Shown here in pieces: positions 7,747 through 15,620 of a stretch of DNA of 36,680 nt (its first letter is position 1; each line of letters begins with the position of its first letter). Under the pieces are notes generated by a model. It was not told the origin of the DNA. It worked only from the letters and a program-made list of their open reading frames with translations, and did no database searches. The stretch comes from an uncultured Deferribacteraceae bacterium (GTDB taxonomy: Bacteria > Chrysiogenota > Deferribacteres > CAMZNJ01): positions 1 to 36,680 of the forward strand of contig CAMZNJ010000038.1 in NCBI GenBank assembly GCA_947313825.1. The letters are read 5' to 3'. The position numbers were made by a program, and so were the translations under genes.

Positions 7747-7869
7747 CGAATTGTAAGTCGTGAGTTGTGAGCCGTATGTTTGGTACGGCTCGGGGTTATG
7801 CAAACAAGGTGAGTTGCGAATTGTAAGTTGTAAGAGTTGTAGGTCGTGTGCTTAATACGGCTCGGGGTT
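7747..7869. repeat. Duplicated ~70-bp element between nuoJ and nuoK, first copy with a perfect hairpin
   Basis: CGAATTGTAAGT occurs at 7747-7758 and 7817-7828; TACGGCTCGGGGTT at 7784-7797 and 7856-7869. The two copies are thus about 70-72 bp apart. In copy 1, GAGCCGTA (7769-7776) and TACGGCTC (7784-7791) form a perfect 8-bp stem with a 7-base loop; in copy 2 the left arm has decayed. The element could be an operon-internal mRNA stability or attenuation element, or a small mobile repeat. Confidence 0.7.
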
Positions 7870-7900
7870 GCATTATTGAAAGATTAGGAGGGGATACTGC

Positions 7901-8206
7901 ATGCTAGCGTTATCCGTAGAATTATACTTTATATTTTCCCTTATTATATTTTCCATAGGTTTGTTCGGGTTTATGTTTAGACGATCGCTAATAATGATGT
8001 TTATTAGTGCTGAGATTATGCTCATGGCTGTGAACGTGAACTTTGTGGCACTGTCCTTACGCTATTACGACGCGTACTGGCAGGTGGTTGCAGCGTTGAC
8101 CATCGCTGTTGCGGCCGCTGAGGCTGCCATAGGTCTCATCCTATTTATTTATATATTCAAACTTCGAGGCGTGCCAACCTCTGACGCCCTAAACTCTTTA
8201 CGCTAA
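7901..8206 (+). CDS. nuoK: NADH-quinone oxidoreductase subunit K
   Basis: A 101-aa, three-helix membrane subunit. The typical core is FMFRRSLIMMFISAEIMLMAVNVNFVALS, which includes the Glu of helix 2 (SAEIM) in the proton path, and AVAAAEAAIGLILF with the second conserved Glu in helix 3. The length is exactly that of the family. Start ATG 7901 behind a strong AGGAGGGG. Confidence 0.97.
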   Translation: MLALSVELYFIFSLIIFSIGLFGFMFRRSLIMMFISAEIMLMAVNVNFVALSLRYYDAYWQVVAALTIAVAAAEAAIGLILFIYIFKLRGVPTSDALNSLR

Positions 8207-8229
8207 CCATAAAAGAAGGTTTTTTTGCT

Positions 8230-10167
8230 ATGATGATTAAATACGCTATTCTAGTACTACTCTTTGCACCCCTTGTAACCGCGATTATCAACAGGGGCAG
8301 TGTACGAGTGTCCAATTTTGTTCACATTATTGCTATCCTCGGTATGGGTATTTCGTTTGCCATTAGTGCCTTCCTGTTTTACAACACCATGGGGGTTGCT
8401 GGAGCAGGTGGTTCGGGCACTCAAACCTACTTATTCCACTACTACACGCTGGTGTCTTTTGCCAACTTCAACCTCAACTTCTCCGTTTACGTGGATCAAC
8501 TCACCACGGTAATGCTACTGGTTGTAACATTCGTTAGCCTCATGGTTCACATATATTCAGTTGGCTACATGTCGTCCTACAAAGGTTTTGCACGGTACTA
8601 CTCCTACATATCTTTCTTTACGTTCGCCATGATGCTCCTCCTTCTCGCTGAAAACTTTCTGGTACTATTTGTTGGGTGGGAGCTTGTTGGGTTCTCGTCG
8701 TATCTGCTCATCGGTTTCTTTCGTCATAGATACAGAGCAGGTTTGGCTGCTTCCAAGGCGTTCCTTATCAACCGCTTTGCCGACCTAGGATTGTACACTG
8801 CCATAGTTCTGATGGTCGTGCTTACGGGCTCCCTGAGCTACTCCGACACGGTTCTGAACGCCTCAGCACTGAGCAAACTAGCTGCCATGCCTTTCCTTGG
8901 CGGACTATCATACCTCGACCTCATTGCATTTTTGATACTTCTGTCCGCTGTGGGCAAGTCGGCACAGTTCCCCTTGCACACATGGCTCCTCGACGCCATG
9001 GAGGGTCCTGCCCCCATATCCGCACTCATCCACGCCGCAACCATGGTAACAGCAGGTGTCTACATCATCGCACGCTCTTACCCCATGTTCATGCTTAGCG
9101 ACACTGTATCCATCGTTATCGTTGTGCTGGCTGTTGTTACGGCATTTGTTGGTGCAACTTCAGCACTGTTCTGTCGCGACATCAAGCGAATACTGGCGTT
9201 CTCCACCATGTCGCAACTGGGATACATGTTTATGGCGTTGGGGACAGGTTACTACTCCATAGCCATTTTCCATCTGTTTACCCATGCGTTTTTCAAGGCA
9301 CTGCTATTTTTGTCTGCTGGTGTTGTGGCAAAAACCCTCCACGATCAGTTGGACATTACCAAAATGGGGGGGCTCCTCAAGCGTATGCCCATCACTGGTG
9401 CAACATTTTTCATCGGTGCCCTTGCCATTGCGGGGATACCACCGTTGGCAGGGTTTTTCAGCAAAGATCTCATAGTTATCTCCCTTTTTGAGGGAGCACC
9501 TGCCGTATTCGCTTGGGTATCGTTGTTCACAGCGTTTTTAACGTCTGTTTACATGTTCCGCCTATTCTTTATGGTGTTCATGGGCAAGCCTCGGGACGCG
9601 AAACTCCACAGCATGGCGGAAGAGAAATCAAAAACCATGGGGTTTGTGTTAATCGTTCTTGCGTTTTTTAGTGCTGTTGTTGGTTTGTTGGGTTACAGTC
9701 CGACCTCCGGTTTCTTCTTTGTTGAGATGTTGCAGAATGTGTTCCCCCTCCACCACAACCTTCACCACGAAGGTGGCTCCTTGCTTGAGGGTACGGGTTG
9801 GATAGCCCCTGTAAGCATTGCCATTGTTGTTTTAGGTGGTTTGCTTTCGGCTTACCTTTACCGTGGCGACTTATCTCGTGTGTCCATGTTGCGTCAACGG
9901 TTTTCATTGTTCACAACGCTGTTTGCACGGGAGTGGTATGTTGATACCCTTCTGCATAAAATAATTGTGCCCTTGTTTGCTTACTTGAGTCTACTGTTAC
10001 GCAGTATTGATGCGGGTGTTCGTGGTTTGAGTATTTTTTCATCCATAGCAACTCGTTTTTTCGGATTTTTGTTCGGTTCCCTTCAGGGGAGAACCATTTC
10101 TGCCTACGCTACTTGGTTTGTGTTAGGTAATATTGTACTACTGTTTTCTGTTGTATTTTGGAGTTAA
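8230..10167 (+). CDS. nuoL: NADH-quinone oxidoreductase subunit L
   Basis: Largest antiporter-like subunit of the membrane arm, 645 aa, with about sixteen hydrophobic helices and the long C-terminal lateral helix region. Conserved motifs: VDQLTTVMLLVVTFVS, LLAENFLVLFVGWELVGFSSYLL (Glu of TM5), GKSAQFPLHTWLLDAMEGPAPISALIHAATMVTAG, FSTMSQLGYMFMALG, and THAFFKALLFLSAG with the channel Lys. Start ATG 8230, the first of two in tandem, after AAGAAGG. The next gene begins one base after its stop. Confidence 0.97.
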   Translation: MMIKYAILVLLFAPLVTAIINRGSVRVSNFVHIIAILGMGISFAISAFLFYNTMGVAGAGGSGTQTYLFHYYTLVSFANFNLNFSVYVDQLTTVMLLVVTFVSLMVHIYSVGYMSSYKGFARYYSYISFFTFAMMLLLLAENFLVLFVGWELVGFSSYLLIGFFRHRYRAGLAASKAFLINRFADLGLYTAIVLMVVLTGSLSYSDTVLNASALSKLAAMPFLGGLSYLDLIAFLILLSAVGKSAQFPLHTWLLDAMEGPAPISALIHAATMVTAGVYIIARSYPMFMLSDTVSIVIVVLAVVTAFVGATSALFCRDIKRILAFSTMSQLGYMFMALGTGYYSIAIFHLFTHAFFKALLFLSAGVVAKTLHDQLDITKMGGLLKRMPITGATFFIGALAIAGIPPLAGFFSKDLIVISLFEGAPAVFAWVSLFTAFLTSVYMFRLFFMVFMGKPRDAKLHSMAEEKSKTMGFVLIVLAFFSAVVGLLGYSPTSGFFFVEMLQNVFPLHHNLHHEGGSLLEGTGWIAPVSIAIVVLGGLLSAYLYRGDLSRVSMLRQRFSLFTTLFAREWYVDTLLHKIIVPLFAYLSLLLRSIDAGVRGLSIFSSIATRFFGFLFGSLQGRTISAYATWFVLGNIVLLFSVVFWS

Positions 10168-10168
10168 T

Positions 10169-11761
10169 GTGTCTTATAGCATTGTTTTACCACTAGTTTT
10201 GTCCATACCAGTACTTACTTTTGCCGTATTGGTTTTAGTTAGAAATACTAATCATATGTTTGTCGTCGCCATTTCGTCGAACATAGTTCTTCTTGGCGTG
10301 TCCCTGTATGTGTTTTTCGAGAGGATGAGTCATACGAATTTCAACACTCAGCTATCATTCGTTTACATGGGAATCGATCTGTTGCCAAACTTGGCGTTCG
10401 GGTTTGCGGCGGATGGTATATCCATGTTTTTTGTGGCATCGGCGGCAATTTTAGGTATCCTGTCGTTGTGGTATGCAGCGTTGACCATGTCTACGGGCAA
10501 AATGACATACTACCTCGTCTTAGGTACGCAATTCATGATACTTGCGTCCGTTGGTTTTGTTCTTAGTGCGGATATCTTCTCGTTCTACATTTTTTGGGAG
10601 CTGACGATCATCCCCGTATTTTTCATGATAGGTATTTGGGGTGGTGCCAATAGGTTCTATCACGCCATGACCCTATTTATGTACACAGCAGCTGGCACGA
10701 TTTTAATGCTTGTGGGCATGGTTCTGCTGTATGTAATCTACGGCACCAACTCCATGGGCGAGATACTCTCAAGCGTCATAGGTCGAACAGCTGATGGCTT
10801 TACGGGCAAATATATCCCCACACTTGCCCTCATGCTAATCACCATAGGGTTCCTCGTTAAGCTCCCCATACTACCACTGCACGGCTGGCTCAAAGGCACC
10901 TACACCGAACTGCCCACGCCTGCGGTAATACTTGTGGCAGGTTTTATTGGCAAGCTAGGAATTTACGGCTTGTATCGGATGAATAGCTACATATTCAATG
11001 CCAACGAGATAATGTCCTCAGGCACAGTTCTGATTATGGTGCTTGCTGTTGCAACAATCATCTACGGCTCAATTGTTGCCTTTGCACAAAAAGATTTCAA
11101 AAGCCTCATCGCCTACGGTTCCTTTGCCCATATCGGCGTTATCACCTTAGGTGTTGTCTCCCACAGCTCTGTTGCGTTGGAGGGAGCCATCTACCAAGTT
11201 CTCACACACGGACTCGCTGTTGCGGGGTTATTCATTATTGCCGATCAAAGCGAAAAACTCACAGGCTCAACCTCCCTACGCTCTGTTCGCGGTCTATTCA
11301 TGAATTCACCACGCTTCACCTTCTTCCTTGTAGTATTCGCCATGGCGTTCCTCGGTCTGCCCCCCATGGGCACGTTCACCTCTGAGCTAATCCTATTCAT
11401 CGGTTTGCTCGGCAACGTAAATATCTACATTTTCATCGGTGCACTGTCCGCAGTATTCCTCAGTGCTGTTTACGCCATATTCCTAGTTCAGAACCTAATA
11501 TTCGCACAGAAAGATGGCAGCCCTGAATGGAGCATGCCACTATTCAGCAAAACCAAGGCAGGTGCATTGCCCAATTACTACAACAAATTTGACTCCAGCG
11601 AGGAGTTATCCTTTGTAGAGCCAAGCACCACCGATATCCCAGTTAATGTTGCCGTACTTCTAGGCGTGATGGGTGTCTCTTTACTAGCCTTGGGACTTTA
11701 CCCCGAAGCCCTAATGGAACTTATCAAGGTAAACCCTTTAACACTACGCTCCTTTCTATAA
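10169..11761 (+). CDS. nuoM: NADH-quinone oxidoreductase subunit M
   Basis: Antiporter-like membrane subunit, 530 aa from the GTG at 10169. The GTG is chosen because it lies one base after the nuoL stop and has GGAG at 10160-10163; the frame extends 12 codons further upstream inside nuoL, but without a good SD. Motifs: FYIFWELTIIPVFFMIGIWGG with the TM5 Glu, KLPILPLHGWLKGTYTELPT, GFIGKLGIYGLYRM, and FAQKDFKSLIAYGSFAHIG. Before the last helix a hydrophilic insertion of about 45 residues (SPEWSMPLFSKTKAG through ELSFVEPSTTD) makes it slightly longer than E. coli NuoM. Confidence 0.96.
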   Translation: MSYSIVLPLVLSIPVLTFAVLVLVRNTNHMFVVAISSNIVLLGVSLYVFFERMSHTNFNTQLSFVYMGIDLLPNLAFGFAADGISMFFVASAAILGILSLWYAALTMSTGKMTYYLVLGTQFMILASVGFVLSADIFSFYIFWELTIIPVFFMIGIWGGANRFYHAMTLFMYTAAGTILMLVGMVLLYVIYGTNSMGEILSSVIGRTADGFTGKYIPTLALMLITIGFLVKLPILPLHGWLKGTYTELPTPAVILVAGFIGKLGIYGLYRMNSYIFNANEIMSSGTVLIMVLAVATIIYGSIVAFAQKDFKSLIAYGSFAHIGVITLGVVSHSSVALEGAIYQVLTHGLAVAGLFIIADQSEKLTGSTSLRSVRGLFMNSPRFTFFLVVFAMAFLGLPPMGTFTSELILFIGLLGNVNIYIFIGALSAVFLSAVYAIFLVQNLIFAQKDGSPEWSMPLFSKTKAGALPNYYNKFDSSEELSFVEPSTTDIPVNVAVLLGVMGVSLLALGLYPEALMELIKVNPLTLRSFL

Positions 11762-11819
11762 AACCTTTGGGTGTATGTACAAAATTATTTAAAATAAATA
11801 TTTAAGAATGGAGAAGATA

Positions 11820-13430
11820 ATGTTTTTTTGGTTAAGTAGCATCCATCCCCTAGTTTACATGTATTTCCCATACATTAGCATAGTGGTTGGCGTTTTAGTG
11901 TTGGTTTTGCTTGCCAGCTTTCTCAGGGTACCACCCCTCGCAGTATTAATTATAGGTCATGTGTTCCCCATTATCTCATACCTGTCGTACAAGGATATTG
12001 TAGGGCTAGACCTCCCCGCCGAAATACTCGCAATGACCCCTGACTTTGTGTACAGCTACCGTATCGTTCCATTTTTGGCGATGTTTACAGTGCTCTACTA
12101 CATATCATCCACACTAACAGTTCTCCTATCGCAAAAATATATCCACAAACACAACGCAGAACTCATGGTCATGATGCTTGCAACATACGGTGCGTCCGTA
12201 CTAGTTATAACCACGTCAAGCCTGATAACACTTTACCTTGCGGTGGAGATGCTCGCCATCCTATCCTACATCATGATGGGGATGTACCGACCAAACGGAC
12301 GTACCCTCGAAGCGATACTCAAATACTTCCTCATGGGGCTAGTGGGCACAGCCTTCATGCTCATGGGGCTCTCCATACTCATGTACGTTGCCCCCATCCC
12401 AAGCACCGAACTGTTCCGCACACTTATCCCCATTTTAGAGTCGAAAGGGGTCGAGGGGTTCGAAAACTATGCCCGCATATTCACAATAGGGTTTGTACTC
12501 TTCATGACAGGTCTGTTGTTCAAAATAGCCGTTGTGCCATTCCACGCATGGTCGGTGGACGTTTACCAAGCAGTACCCTCTAGCATGCTCATATTCGTTG
12601 GCATGCTCCCCAAACTCCCCATCATTATATTCATCCTATTCATCATCCTCAACCTCAACCTAGATTACGTCGCAATGGTAGGGTATGCAGGACTAATCTC
12701 AAAAATTATCGTAGCACTACTGTTCACCGTCGTTCTAAGCCTCGCCTTACCCCCCGCCATGGCTCTCGTGCAAACTAGCGTCAAGCGACTCCTCGGTTAC
12801 TCCTCCATCTTCAACGTGGGCATCATTGTGATGATGATCCTCACAGGTGCAACCGACATGAACATACTCTCGTACATATTCGCCTACACGGTAGCACTAC
12901 TCGGTGCATTCATCGTTCTCGACCGCCTAGAAGACAACAACATGGACGTAAGCCTCGACGCCCTCAGTGGACTCTTCTACCGCTCAAAATTCTACGCCAT
13001 AGCCCTAACAACCTTCCTGTTCTCCATGCTAGGGATGCCACTAACCATGGGGTTTTGGGTCAAAATTGCCGCACTGAAAAATATTGTTATCCCCGATGGC
13101 ACCGTGCTAACACTACTTGTTGTCGCCTTTTTAATAGGCACGATTGTGCTCATTGCAGCGTACGTACGCACCGTGGGCACAATGTTCTTCTACAGCACAG
13201 GTGTTGTCGTGTCCTACAAAGGGGACGACAGTAGCCAATATACCCAAGGCATGAACGTGCTATCCCCCACAGCGGAAAATGCAGGCACAAACGCCAATGC
13301 AGACTACAATACCATACACCTTGCCGACGAACCCATGGTGGCGAAGGTGGTTGTATTCACCATAGGTGTCTACGTCCTCCTAGGGGCAGTGTACCCCAAC
13401 GCAATTACGCTGTTCCACTTCCTCGTTTAA
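11820..13430 (+). CDS. nuoN: NADH-quinone oxidoreductase subunit N
   Basis: Third antiporter-like subunit, 536 aa. Motifs: LAVEMLAILSYIMMG with the TM5 Glu, RTLEAILKYFLMG, LFKIAVVPFHAWSVDVYQAVPSSMLIFVG, MLPKLPIIIF, and RLLGYSSIFNVGIIVMMI. Start: the in-frame ATG at 11808 has no SD, whereas ATG 11820 has GGAGAAG from 11810, so 11820 is preferred. Between the last two helices sits a hydrophilic, Asn/Ala-rich insertion (about GDDSSQYTQG to HLADEP). Last gene of the operon. Confidence 0.95.
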   Translation: MFFWLSSIHPLVYMYFPYISIVVGVLVLVLLASFLRVPPLAVLIIGHVFPIISYLSYKDIVGLDLPAEILAMTPDFVYSYRIVPFLAMFTVLYYISSTLTVLLSQKYIHKHNAELMVMMLATYGASVLVITTSSLITLYLAVEMLAILSYIMMGMYRPNGRTLEAILKYFLMGLVGTAFMLMGLSILMYVAPIPSTELFRTLIPILESKGVEGFENYARIFTIGFVLFMTGLLFKIAVVPFHAWSVDVYQAVPSSMLIFVGMLPKLPIIIFILFIILNLNLDYVAMVGYAGLISKIIVALLFTVVLSLALPPAMALVQTSVKRLLGYSSIFNVGIIVMMILTGATDMNILSYIFAYTVALLGAFIVLDRLEDNNMDVSLDALSGLFYRSKFYAIALTTFLFSMLGMPLTMGFWVKIAALKNIVIPDGTVLTLLVVAFLIGTIVLIAAYVRTVGTMFFYSTGVVVSYKGDDSSQYTQGMNVLSPTAENAGTNANADYNTIHLADEPMVAKVVVFTIGVYVLLGAVYPNAITLFHFLV

Positions 13431-13431
13431 C

Positions 13432-13524
13432 GTGGTGCTAGTGCCGTGTGTGCGTGTGCCGTGCTAGGTGTGTCGTGCCGTGCTGGTGTGCGTGCCGTGC
13501 TGGTGTGCGTGTGCCGTGCTAGTG
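13432..13524. repeat. G/T-rich minisatellite after nuoN
   Basis: Tandem degenerate units of GTGCCGTGCTGGTGTGC and shorter versions, starting right after the nuoN stop. Coding-strand G exceeds C. No ORF of interest and no classical terminator is visible in the stretch. Confidence 0.85.
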
Positions 13525-13594
13525 AGTTACGCACCGTATTCATAGTGTTGTGTGGCTTCCTTTGGAAATAATTTAGCAATTTTGTGAAAACTAC

Positions 13595-13622
13595 TTGACA
13601 ACGGTGTTGTTTTGGTTAATAA
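13595..13622 (+). promoter_or_regulatory. Promoter of the tRNA-Lys/tRNA-Glu pair
   Basis: TTGACA (13595-13600), 16-bp spacer, TAATAA (13617-13622). The tRNA-Lys starts 15 bp further on. Confidence 0.75.
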
Positions 13623-13637
13623 TGGTCTTCTGTGGCG

Positions 13638-13711
13638 GGGCCATTAGCTCAGCTTGGTAGAGCAACTGACTTTTAATCAGTAGGTCGCTGGTTCGAGCCC
13701 AGCATGGCTCA
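13638..13711 (+). tRNA. tRNA-Lys (anticodon TTT)
   Basis: Complete cloverleaf. Acceptor GGGCCAT pairs with ATGGCTC (one G-U), D-arm GCTC/GAGC, anticodon stem ACTGA/TCAGT around loop CTTTTAA, T-arm with GTTCGAG, discriminator A at 13711. CCA is not encoded, so it must be added by the CCA enzyme. Confidence 0.96.
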
Positions 13712-13714
13712 TAT

Positions 13715-13789
13715 GTCCCCATCGTCTAGTCAGGTCTAGGACACCGGCCTTTCACGCCGATAACAGGGGTTCGAATCCCCTTGGGGGCA
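13715..13789 (+). tRNA. tRNA-Glu (anticodon TTC)
   Basis: Acceptor GTCCCCA pairs with TGGGGGC; anticodon loop CTTTCAC; T-arm AGGGG/CCCCT with GTTCGAA; discriminator A. It begins three bases after tRNA-Lys and is surely cotranscribed with it. CCA is not encoded. Confidence 0.95.
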
Positions 13790-14097
13790 TTTTGATATGC
13801 CGCAGTGTCAAGATAGATTTTTGCATACCTGTGCATTTGTTTTTTGCAGATGCAATGCAAGGGTCGAGTTATGGAAAGTCGCCTTTGGTCTCATTTTTTG
13901 GGGTTGGGGGCGGTTCCCATGATTTTGGTATCATAGTTTTGTTGTTGATTGTACAATTTATGTTCAAAAAATTACTTGACATTGAGCCAATAATGTGTTA
14001 GTATTGTCAACAGGTAATAAGAAATATGTCCCCCTGCTTTTATTAGTGGTGGAGTTAGTACTGTTACTTTTTACTAGTTGTTGGTACGTTACTTTTT
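13790..14097. other. Spacer between the two tRNA pairs
   Basis: No credible ORF. A TGCA-rich imperfect inverted repeat (TTGCAT at 13821-13826; ATGCAA at 13850-13855 and again at 13855-13860) could end the upstream tRNA transcript, but it lacks a proper T-run after the stem. The second tRNA promoter is at 13976-14004. Confidence 0.6.
13976..14004 (+). promoter_or_regulatory. Promoter of the tRNA-Val/tRNA-Asp pair
   Basis: TTGACA (13976-13981), 17-bp spacer, TAGTAT (13999-14004). The leader to tRNA-Val is about 85 nt. Confidence 0.7.
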
Positions 14098-14170
14098 GGG
14101 TGGTTAGCTCAGCTGGGAGAGCATCGGCCTTACAAGCCGAGGGTCGCAGGTTCGATCCCTGCACCACCCA
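14098..14170 (+). tRNA. tRNA-Val (anticodon TAC)
   Basis: Acceptor GGGTGGT pairs with ACCACCC; anticodon stem TCGGC/GCCGA around CTTACAA; T-arm GCAGG/CCTGC with GTTCGAT; discriminator A. CCA is not encoded. Confidence 0.96.
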
Positions 14171-14182
14171 CTTACTATTTTC

Positions 14183-14256
14183 GGGGGCGTAGTTCAGCTG
14201 GTTAGAATACCTGCCTGTCACGCAGGTGGTCGCGAGTTCGAATCTCGTCGTCCCCG
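14183..14256 (+). tRNA. tRNA-Asp (anticodon GTC)
   Basis: Acceptor GGGGGCG pairs with CGTCCCC (one G-U); anticodon stem CCTGC/GCAGG around CTGTCAC; T-arm GCGAG/CTCGT-type with GTTCGAA; discriminator G, as expected for Asp. It lies 12 bases after tRNA-Val. Confidence 0.95.
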
Positions 14257-14751
14257 TCCATTTTCTCACCGCCGTTCACAACCACCAACTAACTCACCCG
14301 CCAGCCACTTGTTTTCAGTGCAACCAACATCCTGCCAATTAACTCACCAACTAGTTAGTGTCAGTTATTTCTGTAGCCGTTACCGTTATCGGCAATCATC
14401 GTCCATCGTCCATCGTTTAGCCTGCTACTTGTTTTCAGTGTAGCCAGCTAACCTGCCTGCCGGTTACCAGATGTTAGTAGCCTAGTAGCAGTTATCGCGA
14501 CGCTGTTTCATTCTGATGCTTATCTCGTTTGTGTTTGGCTCAACTAACATCATACTACTAAAGCTGTGGCTTTACCCCTTATTTTTTGACTATGAAACCC
14601 TGCAGGATTGCTTTATGCGAGTAACCTTGATAACAAATACCCTCTATGCAAATAGGTTGCCCACAAAACGCCTTCAACAGGATGAGCATAACTTCTGCAA
14701 CACACGTTAGTAAGTACAAGTACTATTCATTAAATATATTCGGAGGTTTTT
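14257..14751. other. Gene-poor region between tRNA-Asp and an orphan gene
   Basis: About 495 bp with no ORF I trust; a 64-codon frame at 14516-14710 has no SD and no recognisable content. ACTTGTTTTCAGTG occurs at 14307-14320 and 14427-14440, exactly 120 bp apart. Similar flanks (CAGCC or CTGCT before, CCTGCC after) suggest an old duplication. Short CATCGTC and AACTAACT repeats are also present. Position downstream of tRNA genes is typical of integration spots, but I see no integrase or att repeat. Confidence 0.6.
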
Positions 14752-15312
14752 ATGAAGATTAAACTAAGTACAATTCTGCCCATTGAAGATAGGGAGAGTT
14801 ACAAGGTGCACATTGCAATAACAGATGATTCATGGGATCCAGCTGACGGTTTTCAAGAGTGGATTGGCAAAGGTATCCATAAGATAGCATCTGCGAAGAA
14901 GAGAGATGAACTTAACAGGGAAACAGCCTGGTATGGGTGGCAAACGTATGCATCTAAACTTCAGAAAGGTCATAAGAACTTCAGAGGTAGGTTCGGCGAT
15001 AGGGAATGGGTTATGACACTCAGTAGGGTTGATCAGGGTGAGTGGAAAGATTACTGGTATTTTGCCGGTGTCTACAATGTAGCATTGCGAAAACCTGAAG
15101 AAATTGTGTATGAAGAAGAGAGCGATGGTAAGACTAAGGTTTACCCATACTCTTCGAAGCTAGATGATTTTGGTCGTGAATTTATTGGACGCTTAATCGT
15201 TCACTACAAGAATACAGGTCAGAATACAACACGGAATATGGAGGAGTTGTACGATGACATCACCGTTTACAGTATTATCCCTGAAGGTGAAAATATCTTC
15301 GAATACGAGTAG
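14752..15312 (+). CDS. Orphan protein of unknown function, 186 aa
   Basis: I do not recognise the family with confidence. The product is soluble, hydrophilic and acidic at its end, with no signal or membrane helix. It is rich in Trp (WDPADGFQEWIGKGIHK, ETAWYGWQTY, REWVMTLSRV, EWKDYWYFAGVYNV), followed by EFIGRLIVHYKNTGQNTTRN and YDDITVYSIIPEGE. This layout recalls the N-terminal region of some GIY-YIG nuclease-like proteins (a Trp/Arg-rich part, a VGVYEV-type strand, then an IGRLVV-type strand). No GIY-YIG motif follows, so I call no function. The SD is strong (GGAGG at 14742-14746, ATG 14752). It stands alone after tRNA genes and convergent to lpxB, and may be acquired. Confidence 0.75.
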   Translation: MKIKLSTILPIEDRESYKVHIAITDDSWDPADGFQEWIGKGIHKIASAKKRDELNRETAWYGWQTYASKLQKGHKNFRGRFGDREWVMTLSRVDQGEWKDYWYFAGVYNVALRKPEEIVYEEESDGKTKVYPYSSKLDDFGREFIGRLIVHYKNTGQNTTRNMEELYDDITVYSIIPEGENIFEYE

Positions 15313-15425
15313 CCTAGCAGCAGAGTAGTAGAGTATTGCAGCACGTTTGTGTGCAAGGGACTTTTGTGATTATGAGGGGGGAGCGTTTTGCTCCCCTTCT
15401 TTGCGTTTGGGGTGCAATTCTTGCG

Positions 15426-15590
15426 AACCGTGCCCCAACCGTGCCCCAACCGTGCCCCAACCGTGCCCCAGCCGTGCGAACCGTGCCCCAGCCGTGCCAG
15501 CCGTGCCCCAACCGTGCCCCAGCTGTGCCAACCGTGCCCCAGCCGTGCCAACTGTGTCAACTGTACCCCAACCGTGCCAACCGTGCCACA
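15426..15590. repeat. C-rich minisatellite (11-bp and 9-bp units) at a convergent junction
   Basis: Units of ACCGTGCCCCA and ACCGTGCCA, with variants in the first base (ACC/GCC/ACT), alternate over about 165 bp between the orphan gene and lpxB. The plus-strand transcript would be C-rich and G-poor. Several frames stay open across it on both strands, but only because the repeat lacks stops. Confidence 0.92.
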
Positions 15591-15594
15591 GTTG

Positions 15595-15614
15595 CGTTGC
15601 ACGGAGGTGCAACG
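15595..15614. terminator. Hairpin just after the lpxB stop
   Basis: CGTTGCAC (15595-15602), GGAG loop, GTGCAACG (15607-15614): a perfect 8-bp stem six bases beyond the lpxB stop. No T-run follows on the minus strand, so it is at best an atypical terminator or an mRNA 3'-end stabiliser. Confidence 0.4.
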
Positions 15615-15620
15615 TGCGTG

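Noticed and set aside
7147-7803. 218-codon minus-strand frame opposite nuoJ
   Set aside because: Antisense shadow; nuoJ motifs are clear on the plus strand.
14516-14710. 64-codon hypothetical gene
   Set aside because: No SD, no homology pattern, composition like the surrounding spacer.
13638-15312. Genomic island with integrase at the tRNA cluster
   Set aside because: No integrase, transposase or duplicated tRNA end is visible; only one orphan gene is present.
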